A DNA stretch of 45,562 nucleotides from Candidatus Scalindua sp. GTDB lineage: Bacteria > Planctomycetota > Brocadiia > Brocadiales > Scalinduaceae. Numbering within the stretch: position 1 is the stretch's first letter; the number at the start of each line of letters is the position of its first letter. A program made the position numbers and the translations under genes. Shown here piece after piece: positions 25,849 through 34,923 of the stretch. The notes beneath the pieces were generated by a model. It searched no databases. It saw only the letters and a program-made list of their open reading frames with translations, and had not been told where the DNA came from. The stretch is from assembly GCA_021776915.1 (NCBI GenBank), contig JAIQZU010000020.1, positions 1 to 45,562 on the forward strand, in the 5' to 3' direction.

Positions 25849-26577
25849 TTGAGAGAAAGCAAAATGAGGTTTAAAGGGATCATACAGATAATTTTATCTT
25901 TCTTATTTTTGATTATAGTATGTGGAGGAAAAATAATGGCAGAAGGACAGACTAAGTTTAACAAAGATTTTTTTGATCAGGTAGAACCAATTAAAATGAA
26001 AGACCCACTTGCTGTGGCATTGGGCGCCATGGACAAGGATGAACCATTTGTGTATAGATATGAAGACGCTGTGAAAACTGCCGGCCATTCATGTCTCGCA
26101 GTCTCAGGTGCATATAGATTAACTCAGACCGCATTAAAGCATCTTTATAGAGATGAAATTCCCACCAGAGGTGGTATAAAGGTAATATTCAGAGGTGGTA
26201 TTGAATACAGAGTTAATGGGCCAATCTCTCAGGTTGTTACGCTTATAACCGGTGCTGCCGGAGAAAGTGGATTTCACGGGTTGGGAGGCGGCAGATTCAA
26301 CAGGCACAATCTCCTGACTTTTGATGAGAACAGCGAAGCTCCTGCAGGCGCAATATGCTCGGCAATCTTTGAAAGAATTGACAACGGGAAATCTGTAGAG
26401 GTTTCCTATAACAATAGTATGCTTCCCGGCGATCCAAAGATGGGAGAGCTAATGCCTCTTGCCGTTAGCGGAACAGGTACCGATGAGGAGATTAAAGAGT
26501 TCGGTAACCTCTGGCATGACAGGGTCAAAATGGTGTTGCTTGGCGACTATGAAGGCATGTTTGTCGTGAAAGAGTAA
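25849..26577 (+). CDS. Exported FmdE-like protein
   Basis: 242 residues from a TTG at 25849 (GGAGG 7 nt upstream). An N-terminal signal peptide (IIQIILSFLFLIIVCGG, then IMAEG) indicates export. The body resembles FmdE/formylmethanofuran dehydrogenase subunit E-like proteins: AGHSCLAVSGAYRLTQTAL occupies the place of the 'GHxCpg...GyR' metal-binding segment, followed by GGIKVIFRGGIEYRVNGP and the glycine-rich GLGGGRFNRHNLLTF. FmdE-type proteins bind a metal or Fe-S cluster via this Cys/His pair. A periplasmic version outside C1 metabolism has no assigned function that I know of. The family call is moderate; function unknown. Confidence 0.6.
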   Translation: MRESKMRFKGIIQIILSFLFLIIVCGGKIMAEGQTKFNKDFFDQVEPIKMKDPLAVALGAMDKDEPFVYRYEDAVKTAGHSCLAVSGAYRLTQTALKHLYRDEIPTRGGIKVIFRGGIEYRVNGPISQVVTLITGAAGESGFHGLGGGRFNRHNLLTFDENSEAPAGAICSAIFERIDNGKSVEVSYNNSMLPGDPKMGELMPLAVSGTGTDEEIKEFGNLWHDRVKMVLLGDYEGMFVVKE

Positions 26578-26674
26578 AGAAGTGTCAATCGTACGTAAGA
26601 GGTCATAGCATGGATTGCCTTATACATCAGGCAAATCGTTGAAACAGCTATCATCCTCACGGCTATTTCATTTA

Positions 26675-27283
26675 TCAGGCGGCCAGCAGGGTCTTTCTAG
26701 CTGAGAATACGTAGGTTATGCCGGAACCAATGGTCACTATAACGGTGATCCATATGAAAGCATAAACTATGTATTCCATCCAGATAATGCCTTTAAAGTG
26801 AGCATAGTAGAGGATCATTGCACAAATAGTTACTGATTGTATAACCATCTTAGTTTTTCCCCACATATTGCTGGCAAATTTAACTCCCTTTGATTCAGAA
26901 AACCCCCTTATACTACTGACAAAAAATTCTCTGGCCACTATTACAATCACCATCCATGGCGCTATAACATCCTTTGCGATATGTATAAAAATAATAAAAG
27001 CTCCACAGATAATGACCTTGTCCACAAATGGATCTACTATGCGTCCAAGGTCTGTTGATAATTCCCACTTTCTGGCAAGATATCCATCCAGCCAATCTGT
27101 AATTACCGCAATAAAAAATACAACTAAAGCCACATTAAAATACCTGTGTGATAATAAAACAAAAAAGATAATAGAAAGCAACAATCTTGAAAGTGTTATT
27201 CTATTCGGGAGATTAAAAGCTGCGCTTTTCAGGAAGCTTAATTTCTCTGTTTGAGCGTTGGTTTTCTGGTATTCTATATCCAT
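26675..27283 (-). CDS. pgsA: CDP-diacylglycerol--glycerol-3-phosphate 3-phosphatidyltransferase
   Basis: 202 residues, a CDP-alcohol phosphotransferase that makes phosphatidylglycerol phosphate from CDP-diacylglycerol. The family motif DG-x2-AR-x8-G-x3-D-x3-D is complete in WLDGYLARKWELSTDLGR followed by IVDPFVDK. The N-terminal NLPNRITLSRLLLS is also typical. Several membrane helices are present. It is encoded 14 bp downstream of ftsK on the same strand, so it is likely in one transcript. ATG start 27283; about 20 extra polar residues precede the conserved NLPN opening. Confidence 0.93.
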   Translation of the reverse strand: MDIEYQKTNAQTEKLSFLKSAAFNLPNRITLSRLLLSIIFFVLLSHRYFNVALVVFFIAVITDWLDGYLARKWELSTDLGRIVDPFVDKVIICGAFIIFIHIAKDVIAPWMVIVIVAREFFVSSIRGFSESKGVKFASNMWGKTKMVIQSVTICAMILYYAHFKGIIWMEYIVYAFIWITVIVTIGSGITYVFSARKTLLAA

Positions 27284-27297
27284 GATTCAACCGCACT

Positions 27298-29499
27298 TTA
27301 TTTCTTCTGTGCCTCCCATACTTCAAGTTCTACGAATACTTCTCTTGCCTGACTCCCCTTATATTCGCCGACAATCCCATCTTCTGCCATCAAGTCTATC
27401 AGCCTTGCCGCACGAGAGTAGCCGATCTCTAATCTCCTTTGCAGTAGCGATACAGACCCTCGCTGTGTTTCCAATACAATTCTTACCGCTTCTTCATAAA
27501 GCTCATCCTTGGCGGCATCATTTCCTTTTAACGATCCCTGCCACACCTTTAATTCAGGACTGAATTCAGGAGCAGCAATTTGTTTTAAATAATCAACAAC
27601 TCTATTGATCTCATTATCGCTGATGTATGTTCCCTGTACTCTTGCCAGCTTTGAGGTGCCTGGCGGCAGAAAAAGCATATCGCCCTTACCTAAAAGCTTT
27701 TCCGCCCCGTTTTGATCCAGAATCGTACGTGAATCAACCTTTGAAAAAACATGAAATGAGATTCTCGATGGCAAATTAGATTTTATCAAACCCGTGATTA
27801 CGTCTACTGACGGTCTTTGAGTTGCGACTACAAGATGAATTCCAACTGCCCTGGACTTCTGAGAAAGCCTGATAATGGAAGCTTCAACCTCTTTTGAGGA
27901 GACCATCATCAAATCAGCCAATTCATCTAAAACAATCACAATACTTGGCAACAGGAATGGAACGTCATCAAGGCTTGCATCTCCTTCCGGATTCAGTTTC
28001 CTCTCCTTCTCTGAATCACTCAATTTATTGTATCCGGTAATATCTCTTACACCAGCTCTTGCCAGAAGGGTGTATCTTTCATCCATCTTATTTACTGCCC
28101 ATTCCAATATTGCAGCCGCCTTCTTCATGTCTGTGACAACAGGCGCAATCAAATGTGGAATATCCTTAAAAGCTGAAAATTCCACCATCTTAGGGTCGAT
28201 CAATATTAATTTCAACTCTTCCGGCCTTTGGAAAAGAAGTATACTCAAGATTATGGAATTCAAGCATACGGACTTTCCAGAACCTGTCGTACCGGCAACT
28301 AATAAATGTGGCATTGCTGCAAGGTCAGAAACTAAAGGATATCCGGCAATGTCTTTACCCAATAGTAGAGGTATGGTACGCTTATTAATATCTTTGTAAG
28401 CAATCTCATATAATTCTCGCACCTGGACAGGTTTTCTATGAGTATTTGGCGCTTCAATTCCAATAGTAGATTTTCCCTCTATAGGGGCAACTACGCGTAT
28501 ACTTTGCGCCTTCAGGGCAATTGCAATATCATCAGAAAGATTTGATATCTTTCCTACTTTTGTACCTGGCGCCAGTTCCAATTCATACATGGTAACAGAA
28601 GGCCCTTTCTCCATTCCTACAACCTCTGCAATAACATTAAACTGCGCTAATGACTCTTTTAATATAGACGCTTTCTCCATGACATGATCATCACTGTCAA
28701 ACTTATGTTTCTTAAGTTCATCCAATAGTGAAATCGGAGGAAGAACATAGCCTTTGCCTTTAGACAAAACATGTTTCTTTACTTTAAATGATGAGTCTCT
28801 CTTTCCGGGTTTTCTCTCCACATAAGATTTTGGTATAACAGTTACAGTACCTGAGTTTTCCTCATCCTCTAAGGCATTATCTTCTATTACATTAGCATCT
28901 TCTTCCAAATCCATCTCAAGAATGTTCTGTGTATCGCCAGCCAATAAAGGTCTTGATATAAACATTTTCTTTATTTTCCTATATCCCCAGCCAAAAGAGG
29001 ATTCCATGGATTTATTGGAAATAAGAGTCAGGGATATAAGAAATCCCATAGCCAACAATATACTGGCGCCGGGTACGCCAAGATATTCTGTCAACCTGAA
29101 GGCGGCAATCATTCCAATAATGCCGCCTGTTTCGAGTGGAAGCTTAAAGTTTGCAAAATTATCAAGTATGCCAAGTATCGGTGAAACTGAAAAGATAAGT
29201 AATATACCACCAAGTATCCTTACCCACAAGATTTCAATCTTTTTCCTTAAAAAGAGCGCAACTCCCAACACTCCTATCAAGAAAGCAAATACATAGGAAG
29301 TTATTCCAATGCAGGTTATCAGATAACCTGATATCCCGGCGCCTATCTTACCACAATAATTCTGAACAGGGTTATTTACAGGATAATTTGCAAATGGAGG
29401 GTCGTTAGGTGAAAATGTTGCTATACTTATCAGAATGAAAATTCCAATAGTAAAGATAATCATTGAATAAGCCGAATGAAAGATTCTTGTTCTTTGCAT
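27298..29499 (-). CDS. ftsK: DNA translocase FtsK/SpoIIIE
   Basis: 733 residues. Four N-terminal membrane helices (about 10-170), a short charged linker, then the motor: alpha domain with GPSVTMYELELAPGTKVGKI, Walker A AGTTGSGKSVC (about residue 400), Walker B LILIDPKMVEF and the IVIVLDELADLMM stretch. The C-terminal gamma winged-helix domain (AVRIVLETQRGSVSLLQRRL) recognises KOPS-type sequences. It pumps chromosomal DNA at the division septum to aid dimer resolution. It has the shorter SpoIIIE-type length, without a long linker. ATG 29499; pgsA follows. Confidence 0.96.
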   Translation of the reverse strand: MQRTRIFHSAYSMIIFTIGIFILISIATFSPNDPPFANYPVNNPVQNYCGKIGAGISGYLITCIGITSYVFAFLIGVLGVALFLRKKIEILWVRILGGILLIFSVSPILGILDNFANFKLPLETGGIIGMIAAFRLTEYLGVPGASILLAMGFLISLTLISNKSMESSFGWGYRKIKKMFISRPLLAGDTQNILEMDLEEDANVIEDNALEDEENSGTVTVIPKSYVERKPGKRDSSFKVKKHVLSKGKGYVLPPISLLDELKKHKFDSDDHVMEKASILKESLAQFNVIAEVVGMEKGPSVTMYELELAPGTKVGKISNLSDDIAIALKAQSIRVVAPIEGKSTIGIEAPNTHRKPVQVRELYEIAYKDINKRTIPLLLGKDIAGYPLVSDLAAMPHLLVAGTTGSGKSVCLNSIILSILLFQRPEELKLILIDPKMVEFSAFKDIPHLIAPVVTDMKKAAAILEWAVNKMDERYTLLARAGVRDITGYNKLSDSEKERKLNPEGDASLDDVPFLLPSIVIVLDELADLMMVSSKEVEASIIRLSQKSRAVGIHLVVATQRPSVDVITGLIKSNLPSRISFHVFSKVDSRTILDQNGAEKLLGKGDMLFLPPGTSKLARVQGTYISDNEINRVVDYLKQIAAPEFSPELKVWQGSLKGNDAAKDELYEEAVRIVLETQRGSVSLLQRRLEIGYSRAARLIDLMAEDGIVGEYKGSQAREVFVELEVWEAQKK

Positions 29500-29647
29500 T
29501 AAATCACTTCCTTTTCAGTCCTACATAATAATTTCTAAAGAAGAGACTTTCAATTAAACATTACAGACGAAACTTGCAAATTAACAATGCTGCCTACACG
29601 CATATCATAGCGTATTAAAGATGTTGTATATAAAACAGTAGATCCTC

Positions 29648-29905
29648 TTATTTCTTTGCTTCTAACCAATTATACAACCAAATAAGTACAAAAAAACCTA
29701 CAAACCCATCTATAAATCCGTATACCAAACCGATAATACTTCCAAACAAACTAATACTATAACCTGGATAAATGCCAGCTATTACATTTAAAAAACCTGC
29801 CGCATAGCCGGTACCTGCTGAAACCAAAGTCATCACCAGTATAGAAAACCCCCACCATATACCCGCCGCTAAACCAAAATTTTTTGCATTTAAAACCATT
29901 TTCAC
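29648..29905 (-). CDS. Small holin-like membrane protein
   Basis: 85 residues with two hydrophobic segments and a strongly patterned glycine-rich middle (YPGYSISLFGSIIGLVYG, then FIDGFVGFFVLIWLYNW). Proteins with this 'G.S..G..iGl.yGFvdGf.gg..ia.LYN' look are labelled bacteriophage holin-like in databases but are widespread chromosomal proteins with no proven role. A very good Shine-Dalgarno (GGAGGTG, 8 nt before ATG 29905) supports translation. No phage genes surround it: it sits alone between ftsK and dut, so lysis is unlikely. Confidence 0.75.
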   Translation of the reverse strand: MKMVLNAKNFGLAAGIWWGFSILVMTLVSAGTGYAAGFLNVIAGIYPGYSISLFGSIIGLVYGFIDGFVGFFVLIWLYNWLEAKK

Positions 29906-29990
29906 ACCTCCATAAAGAAGTATATTAAGGTCATTCTCTTTTCTGTATTATGCGCTGAAGTGATAGTATCAGTTGGGCAGTGTCAACAGA

Positions 29991-30440
29991 TCAATGCCCT
30001 GTATGTCCAAACCCTCCTTCGCCCCTATGAGTATCATCCAGTTCAGCTACTTCTTCCAACTCAGCATGTATAACAGGCTGCACTACTAATTGAGCTATTC
30101 GCATACCTCTTTCAACTACAAATTTATCCTTACCTTGATTACAAAATATAATACCTATTTCACCTCTATAATCGCTATCGATTGTACCTGGTGAATTGAC
30201 TATTGTAATGCCGTGCTTTAATGCCAGCCCGCTTCTTGGTCTAACCTGCGCCTCATAACCATGAGGCAACGCAATAAAAATTCCTGTTGGAATTAATATG
30301 ATTTCATTTCTTTCTACGACTGTTTGATCATCAACTGCTGCGTATAGATCCATGCCGCTAGCAGCCGGACTCATATAACCTGGTAATGGCAGGTCCTCGC
30401 AACCTTTTTTTCTCTTTATCTTCAGTTTTACTCTTTGCAT
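29991..30440 (-). CDS. dut: dUTP diphosphatase
   Basis: 149 residues from ATG 30440; a TTG 12 nt upstream is also possible, and GAAGAGG sits just before the ATG. All five trimeric dUTPase motifs are present: [21 protein letters not shown], a third-motif stretch [21 protein letters not shown] and the C-terminal GEGGFGHTG. It hydrolyses dUTP to dUMP, keeping uracil out of DNA and feeding ThyX. Its first 83 bp overlap the end of coaC in another frame, an unusually long overlap for bacteria. Confidence 0.96.
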   Translation of the reverse strand: MQRVKLKIKRKKGCEDLPLPGYMSPAASGMDLYAAVDDQTVVERNEIILIPTGIFIALPHGYEAQVRPRSGLALKHGITIVNSPGTIDSDYRGEIGIIFCNQGKDKFVVERGMRIAQLVVQPVIHAELEEVAELDDTHRGEGGFGHTGH

Positions 30441-30972
30441 TAACCTCTTCAATTATTGTCTGAATTATCAATTCTATGTCTGCCATACGTCCAACACCCA
30501 TCTTGCCGGAGGCTAATCTGCCTTTTTCCGGCCCAACAAACTTAAATCCCACTTTACGAAGAATCTCTATATTCCTCTGTGTTATTGGATTAGTGTACAT
30601 TCTCTCCTCCATTGCAGGAGCAATCAATACAGGAACATTTGATGCCATTACAATGCTGGTCAGAGCATCATCAGCAATACCAGATGCCATCTTACCAATA
30701 ATATTAGCAGTTGCAGGTGCAATAACGACTATATCTGCTTTATCTGTAATGGAGACATGTTGAGGATCATACTCGTTATCATCAATAAATATATCTGTGA
30801 TAACCTTATTTTGCGAAAGTGTCCTGAAAGTCAATGGATTAATGAAATTCTGTGAGGATTTTGTCATTATAACCGTAATATCAAAATCCTGACTTTTCAG
30901 CCTGGATACTATTGATGCAGCTTTAAATGCAGCAATACTACCGGTTACACCGTATATTACATTCTTAGACAT
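30358..30972 (-). CDS. coaC: Phosphopantothenoylcysteine decarboxylase (stand-alone CoaC)
   Basis: 204 residues: only the flavoprotein half of the usual bifunctional CoaBC. The FMN-fold opening [19 protein letters not shown], the active-site His region ([20 protein letters not shown]), APAMEERMY (the 'PAMNxxMW' motif) and the [13 protein letters not shown] flexible flap are all visible. The CoaB synthetase half, normally fused behind it, is absent; the last ~28 residues are charged, non-conserved and overlap dut. A separate coaB would be needed elsewhere for coenzyme A synthesis. It follows gmk by 13 bp; rpoZ, which often sits between gmk and coaBC, is missing. Confidence 0.88.
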   Translation of the reverse strand: MSKNVIYGVTGSIAAFKAASIVSRLKSQDFDITVIMTKSSQNFINPLTFRTLSQNKVITDIFIDDNEYDPQHVSITDKADIVVIAPATANIIGKMASGIADDALTSIVMASNVPVLIAPAMEERMYTNPITQRNIEILRKVGFKFVGPEKGRLASGKMGVGRMADIELIIQTIIEEVNAKSKTEDKEKKRLRGPAITRLYESGC

Positions 30973-30985
30973 TCGGATCCTTGTT

Positions 30986-31546
30986 TCAGGTTAGATTCAA
31001 AATACCTTCAATCTCTTTTACGGCATCGTCTAGCCTGTCATTAATAACACAGTAATCATAATGCTTGCTATATTCCATCTCCTCCTTGGCAGCAATAAAT
31101 CTTTTACCAATAACGGAGTCATCATCTGAAAGCCTGTTCTTCAGTCTTAGTTTCAGCGTTTCGTCATCGGGTGCATTTATGAATATAGATAATGCCTCTG
31201 GCATTTTTTCCATAATCTGCAATGCCCCCTTTACATCAATAGCAAGTATTAGTATCTCTTCGTTATCAATTGCTTCTTTAACCGGCATGACAGGTGTTCC
31301 ATATAAATGGCCACAGTATTCAGCGTATTCTATGAATTTATTTTGATCAATAAGTTTCTCAAATTCGCTTCTTTCTATGAAACAATAATCAATGCCGTTT
31401 CTTTCACCATCTCTGGGCTTTCTTGTGGTATAAGAAACCGATTGCTTTATTTTAGAACTTTTTGTCAGTATTTTACAAATTGATGTTTTGCCACTCCCCG
31501 ATGGCCCTGAAATAATTACCAGTTTGCCTTTTCCACCTTCACTAAT
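30986..31546 (-). CDS. gmk: Guanylate kinase with a probable ATT start codon
   Basis: 186 residues if read from ATT at 31546. The P-loop SGPSGSGKTS (13-22), the GMP-binding SYTTRKPRDGERNGIDYCF and EYCGHLYGTP are unmistakable, followed by DVKGALQIMEKMPEALSIFI and the lid RLKNRLSDDD. It makes GDP from GMP. No ATG, GTG or TTG exists between the in-frame TAG at 31558-31556 and the P-loop; the first internal ATG (31288) would delete the active site. AGGAG lies 6 nt before the ATT, so ATT initiation (as in infC) is the best reading; CTG at residue 9 is a poorer alternative. A base error is also possible. Confidence 0.88.
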   Translation of the reverse strand: MSEGGKGKLVIISGPSGSGKTSICKILTKSSKIKQSVSYTTRKPRDGERNGIDYCFIERSEFEKLIDQNKFIEYAEYCGHLYGTPVMPVKEAIDNEEILILAIDVKGALQIMEKMPEALSIFINAPDDETLKLRLKNRLSDDDSVIGKRFIAAKEEMEYSKHYDYCVINDRLDDAVKEIEGILNLT

Positions 31547-31583
31547 AACACTCTCCTAAAACACAAATTTAAGAATTGTTCCA

Positions 31584-32477
31584 TTATTCTACATTAAGTA
31601 CCTGTTCTTTTATTCTTTCAATCTCAGTCTTGATCGTAATTACGTCTTTGATGATATCAGCGTTGTTTGCTTTGGACGCAATTGTATTCGCCTCGCGGAA
31701 CATTTCCTGTAATATAAATTCTAATTTTCTGCCATTCGGTTCTTCATTTTCTATCACATTGTCGAATAATGAAATATGGCTTCGCAGCCTCCCCAGCTCC
31801 TCAGAAATGTCACATCTATCGGCAAAGATTGCAATCTCTCTGTTTAAATCATTCTTTTCTATTTTGTTTTCCGTATCTTTCAGCAGAGAAAAAACCCTCT
31901 CCTGAATTCGTTTGCTATACTCCAGGACTACATTTGGAGCCATAGTTTCTATTTCATCCAGTAATTCTAAAATCCTGGTTTTCCATTTTTCAATTTCTAT
32001 TTGCAGATTTCTGCCCTCAGCCGCTTTCATAGTATTTAAATCATCAACTGAAAGCCTGATCAATTGCTCCAATTCTTTCCAGAAACCATCATTCTGTATC
32101 TTTCCGTTTCCTGCTTCCTTCTTAAACTCAAGTACGCCTGGAAGAGAAATAAGATTATCTAATGATATATCCTGCCTGGAGAACACTTCCTTGCCAGCTT
32201 CACTTATCACGTTGTGGTACTCTTTTAGTGCATCTTTGTTGATCACACATTTTGGTACCAGGTCACACACTTTGTACTCTATTGTCAGGTTAATAGTTCC
32301 CCGTACCAATTCTTTCTTTAATAACCTCTCAATCCTGTCTTCGTAACCCATTAACGATTCTGGTATTCTTGTATTAATCTTCAGATATTTATTATTAACA
32401 GAACGTAGTTCGACGAGAATTGTATTCTCGTCGTCTTTTATTTCTGCCCTTCCAAAACCGGTCATACTCTTAATCAT
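31584..32477 (-). CDS. yicC: YicC family endoribonuclease-like protein
   Basis: 297 residues, the usual YicC length. The N-terminus MIKSMTGFGRAEI and the middle VELRSVNNKYLKINTRIPE are diagnostic, as is the C-terminal GRKLEFILQEMFREANTIASKANNADI (DUF1732). YicC proteins are metal-dependent endoribonucleases implicated in small-RNA decay and stationary-phase survival. Position directly upstream of gmk is the common arrangement in many bacteria. Gap to the gmk start is 37 bp, so the two are co-transcribed. Confidence 0.94.
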   Translation of the reverse strand: MIKSMTGFGRAEIKDDENTILVELRSVNNKYLKINTRIPESLMGYEDRIERLLKKELVRGTINLTIEYKVCDLVPKCVINKDALKEYHNVISEAGKEVFSRQDISLDNLISLPGVLEFKKEAGNGKIQNDGFWKELEQLIRLSVDDLNTMKAAEGRNLQIEIEKWKTRILELLDEIETMAPNVVLEYSKRIQERVFSLLKDTENKIEKNDLNREIAIFADRCDISEELGRLRSHISLFDNVIENEEPNGRKLEFILQEMFREANTIASKANNADIIKDVITIKTEIERIKEQVLNVE

Positions 32478-32512
32478 TTTCTTCTTTCTTTAGCTATTGA
32501 CTTTAACCTGAA

Positions 32513-33019
32513 TTAATTTTCTTTGCTCTCTTGTTCCGCATCAGTATCATCAACTGCCTTCATGCCCATACCAGCGCCTACCACCCCTTCAGCATTCCCT
32601 GCCGTGCTTTGTGAATGGTCATGGCCGGCATGTTCATCAACAGCACCTTCATGTTCGGAATGGTCGTGCGCCGCTTCCTGAAGTGATGTAGACATTTCAC
32701 TTCTCAGAGTATCTGTTCCATGTATTGACGATAATGTCAGTTTTGTCAGCAAAAGTGTAGAAACAATAAATATTGCACCCACCAGATAGGTAACTTTAAC
32801 CATCACACCACCAGTCTGAGTTCCCATGGCAGATTCGTCAGCCAAACCACCAATAGCTGCCAAACCACCTCCCTTTCCGGATTGTAATAGAACGCTCCCA
32901 ATCAAGACAATACATGAAAATATTAAAGTAGATTTCAAAACTGCTGACCAGTTAAATATATAAAACATAGTCAGCAAGCCAAAAATAATCACTACAGCCG
33001 TAATCCATTTTAATTTCAT
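32513..33019 (-). CDS. secG: Protein translocase subunit SecG with His-rich tail
   Basis: 168 residues, about twice the usual SecG. Two membrane helices bracket the diagnostic VLIGSVLLQSGKGGGLAAIG and MGTQTGGVMVKVTYLVG segments (residues ~35-90), so it is the accessory subunit of the SecYEG channel. The C-terminal ~70 residues form an acidic, His-rich extension (HDHSEHEG and HAGHDHSQ around residues 118-138), which could bind metal; such a tail is not part of the classic family. It lies upstream of yicC and 69 bp after tpiA, in the frequent tpiA-secG order. Confidence 0.92.
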   Translation of the reverse strand: MKLKWITAVVIIFGLLTMFYIFNWSAVLKSTLIFSCIVLIGSVLLQSGKGGGLAAIGGLADESAMGTQTGGVMVKVTYLVGAIFIVSTLLLTKLTLSSIHGTDTLRSEMSTSLQEAAHDHSEHEGAVDEHAGHDHSQSTAGNAEGVVGAGMGMKAVDDTDAEQESKEN

Positions 33020-33088
33020 AAATATATACCTCTTCTAAAACAATCAATAAATTTACAGATAAAATAAAGTTACTCAGAAAACTAAAAT

Positions 33089-33856
33089 CTATGACAACCT
33101 GACTGCCGCAGAAACTATATCTAAAAAAGATCCCGGTTCTAAACTTGCCCCTCCGACCAGAGCGCCATCAATCTCAGGTTGCCCTAGAAGGTTGTCAGCA
33201 TTCTCAGCATTTACACTTCCTCCGTACTGAATTCTGATACACTGAGCCGTGTCATTTTCATATTTGCTTTTAATTGTGTTCCTTATGAAGGAATGTACTT
33301 CATTGGCCTGTTCAGGTGTCGCAGTCTTGCCGGTGCCTATAGCCCAGACAGGTTCGTAGGCAATAGTCAATTCATTAGCCTGCTCTGATGTCAAGCCTGC
33401 CAGCCCCTCCGACAACTGATTTCCAACAACCTCATTAGTTCTCTCCGCATCCCTCTCTTCCTGCTTCTCTCCAACACAGAAAATTGGTTTCAAGCCACAG
33501 GAAAGAGCCGCCTTTAGCTTTGAGTTTATCATTGAATTTGTTTCCCGGAATATTGTTCTTCGTTCAGAATGCCCGATTATTACGTGCGTACAGCCAACAT
33601 CCCTGAGCATTGCTCCTGAAACCTCTCCGGTAAACGCCCCACTCTTTTCCAGATACATATTTTGTGCACCAACATATACCTTGCTGCCACGAAGGATTTC
33701 ACAAACATCCCTTAAAAAAACAAAAGCAGGAAATACTCCAATATCTACTACAGCATCAGAATTATCTGATTCGTCACAAAGCTTTTCTGCCAGGGATCGA
33801 GCCTCACCCATGGTCAGATTCATTTTCCAGTTACCGGCTATAAATTGCTTCTTCAT
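33089..33856 (-). CDS. tpiA: Triosephosphate isomerase
   Basis: 255 residues with all catalytic parts: GNWKMN (active-site Asn/Lys), IIGHSERR (catalytic His), AYEPVWAIGTGKTA (catalytic Glu and loop 6) and the phosphate-gripping IQYGGSVNAENA and GALVGGASL. It interconverts dihydroxyacetone phosphate and glyceraldehyde 3-phosphate in glycolysis and gluconeogenesis. Start ATG 33856 overlaps the pheA stop by 4 bp (ATGA), which indicates translational coupling. Nothing unusual in the protein. Confidence 0.98.
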   Translation of the reverse strand: MKKQFIAGNWKMNLTMGEARSLAEKLCDESDNSDAVVDIGVFPAFVFLRDVCEILRGSKVYVGAQNMYLEKSGAFTGEVSGAMLRDVGCTHVIIGHSERRTIFRETNSMINSKLKAALSCGLKPIFCVGEKQEERDAERTNEVVGNQLSEGLAGLTSEQANELTIAYEPVWAIGTGKTATPEQANEVHSFIRNTIKSKYENDTAQCIRIQYGGSVNAENADNLLGQPEIDGALVGGASLEPGSFLDIVSAAVRLS

Positions 33857-34923
33857 CTGATTGTATTGTCTGACGGAAATGAACCCACTAATTTCATATC
33901 AATACACCTTTTACTGACATCCTTAAGCACACGTTTAACCTTTTCATCAGATGCATGTCCAACGAAATCAATAAAAAAGCAATAATCCCACGCTTTTTTT
34001 CTTGTTGGTAATGGTTCTATATCCGTCAGGTTTATATTATGCTTTTTAAAAGGCTCCAATATCTTAAGAAGTGCGCCTGTCTCGTTCTTAGTATGGCACA
34101 TAATAGCTGTCTTATCATTTCCGGTACGTGGCGGAAATTCACGGCTCAGGACAAAGAACCTTGTTATATTGTTAGCATAGTCCTCAATATTACGTCTCAG
34201 GATTTTTAATCCGCATATCTTTGCTACTTCCGAATGAGCAATCGCAGCTGCATTTTTATTCTTTGCTGCAATCTCTGCCGCTTCAGTCGTACTGCCGACA
34301 TCCAGGAGATCAACCTTCTCAAAATTATTAGCCAGCCACAATCTACATTGAGCAAACGCCTGAGGCTTTGAGTATATTTTCTTTATCTCGCCTATTTTAC
34401 AGTTAGCCATCAGATTGTGATGTACAGGCATGATAATCTCTGCACAAACCTTCACATCACACTCAATGAACATATTCAAGGTTTCCCTGATACCACCCTC
34501 TGTCGTATTTTCTACAGGAACTATACCGTAGTCAGCCCGTTCGCTTGAAACCTCTCTGAAAACCGAATCGATCCCGTTCAAGGGTAAATATTCAACAGAA
34601 GCGCCAAATTTGCCCTTGGCAGCGAAATAGCTGAAGGTACCTACAGGCCCCAAAAATGACACCTTTATAGGCTTTTCCAGCATTAGAGACCCTGCCATCA
34701 GTTCTCTATATATTGCAAAAAGACATTTATCGCTTAAAGGGCCTTTGTTTTTTGCAGAAACCCTCTCGTACACCTTTTTTTCCCTGTCAGGTGCATATAC
34801 TTGTGCATTAGTACGTTTCTTGATGACCCCGATTTCCTTGGCAACATTTGCCCTTTCATTGAAAAGTTCTATAATTTTCGAATCCAAGGCATCAATTTTT
34901 CCTCTTAATTTATTAAGATTCAT
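33853..34923 (-). CDS. pheA: Bifunctional chorismate mutase/prephenate dehydratase
   Basis: 356 residues. Residues 1-80 form an AroQ-type chorismate mutase (LRGKIDALDSKIIELFNERA, then KEIGVIKKR). Residues ~88-270 are prephenate dehydratase, opening with VSFLGPVGTFSYFAA and containing PVENTTEGGIRETL and the catalytic NITRFFVLSRE. The C-terminal ACT domain reads NETGALLKILEPFKKHNINL, with the ESRP-like site replaced by DIEPLPTRKKAWDYCFFID; it senses phenylalanine for feedback inhibition. The enzyme takes chorismate to phenylpyruvate. It is the first gene of a long leftward housekeeping run and is translationally coupled to tpiA. Confidence 0.96.
   Translation of the reverse strand: MNLNKLRGKIDALDSKIIELFNERANVAKEIGVIKKRTNAQVYAPDREKKVYERVSAKNKGPLSDKCLFAIYRELMAGSLMLEKPIKVSFLGPVGTFSYFAAKGKFGASVEYLPLNGIDSVFREVSSERADYGIVPVENTTEGGIRETLNMFIECDVKVCAEIIMPVHHNLMANCKIGEIKKIYSKPQAFAQCRLWLANNFEKVDLLDVGSTTEAAEIAAKNKNAAAIAHSEVAKICGLKILRRNIEDYANNITRFFVLSREFPPRTGNDKTAIMCHTKNETGALLKILEPFKKHNINLTDIEPLPTRKKAWDYCFFIDFVGHASDEKVKRVLKDVSKRCIDMKLVGSFPSDNTIR

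Noticed and set aside
29648-29905. Prophage remnant suggested by the holin-like gene
   Set aside because: No other phage genes nearby; both sides are housekeeping genes.
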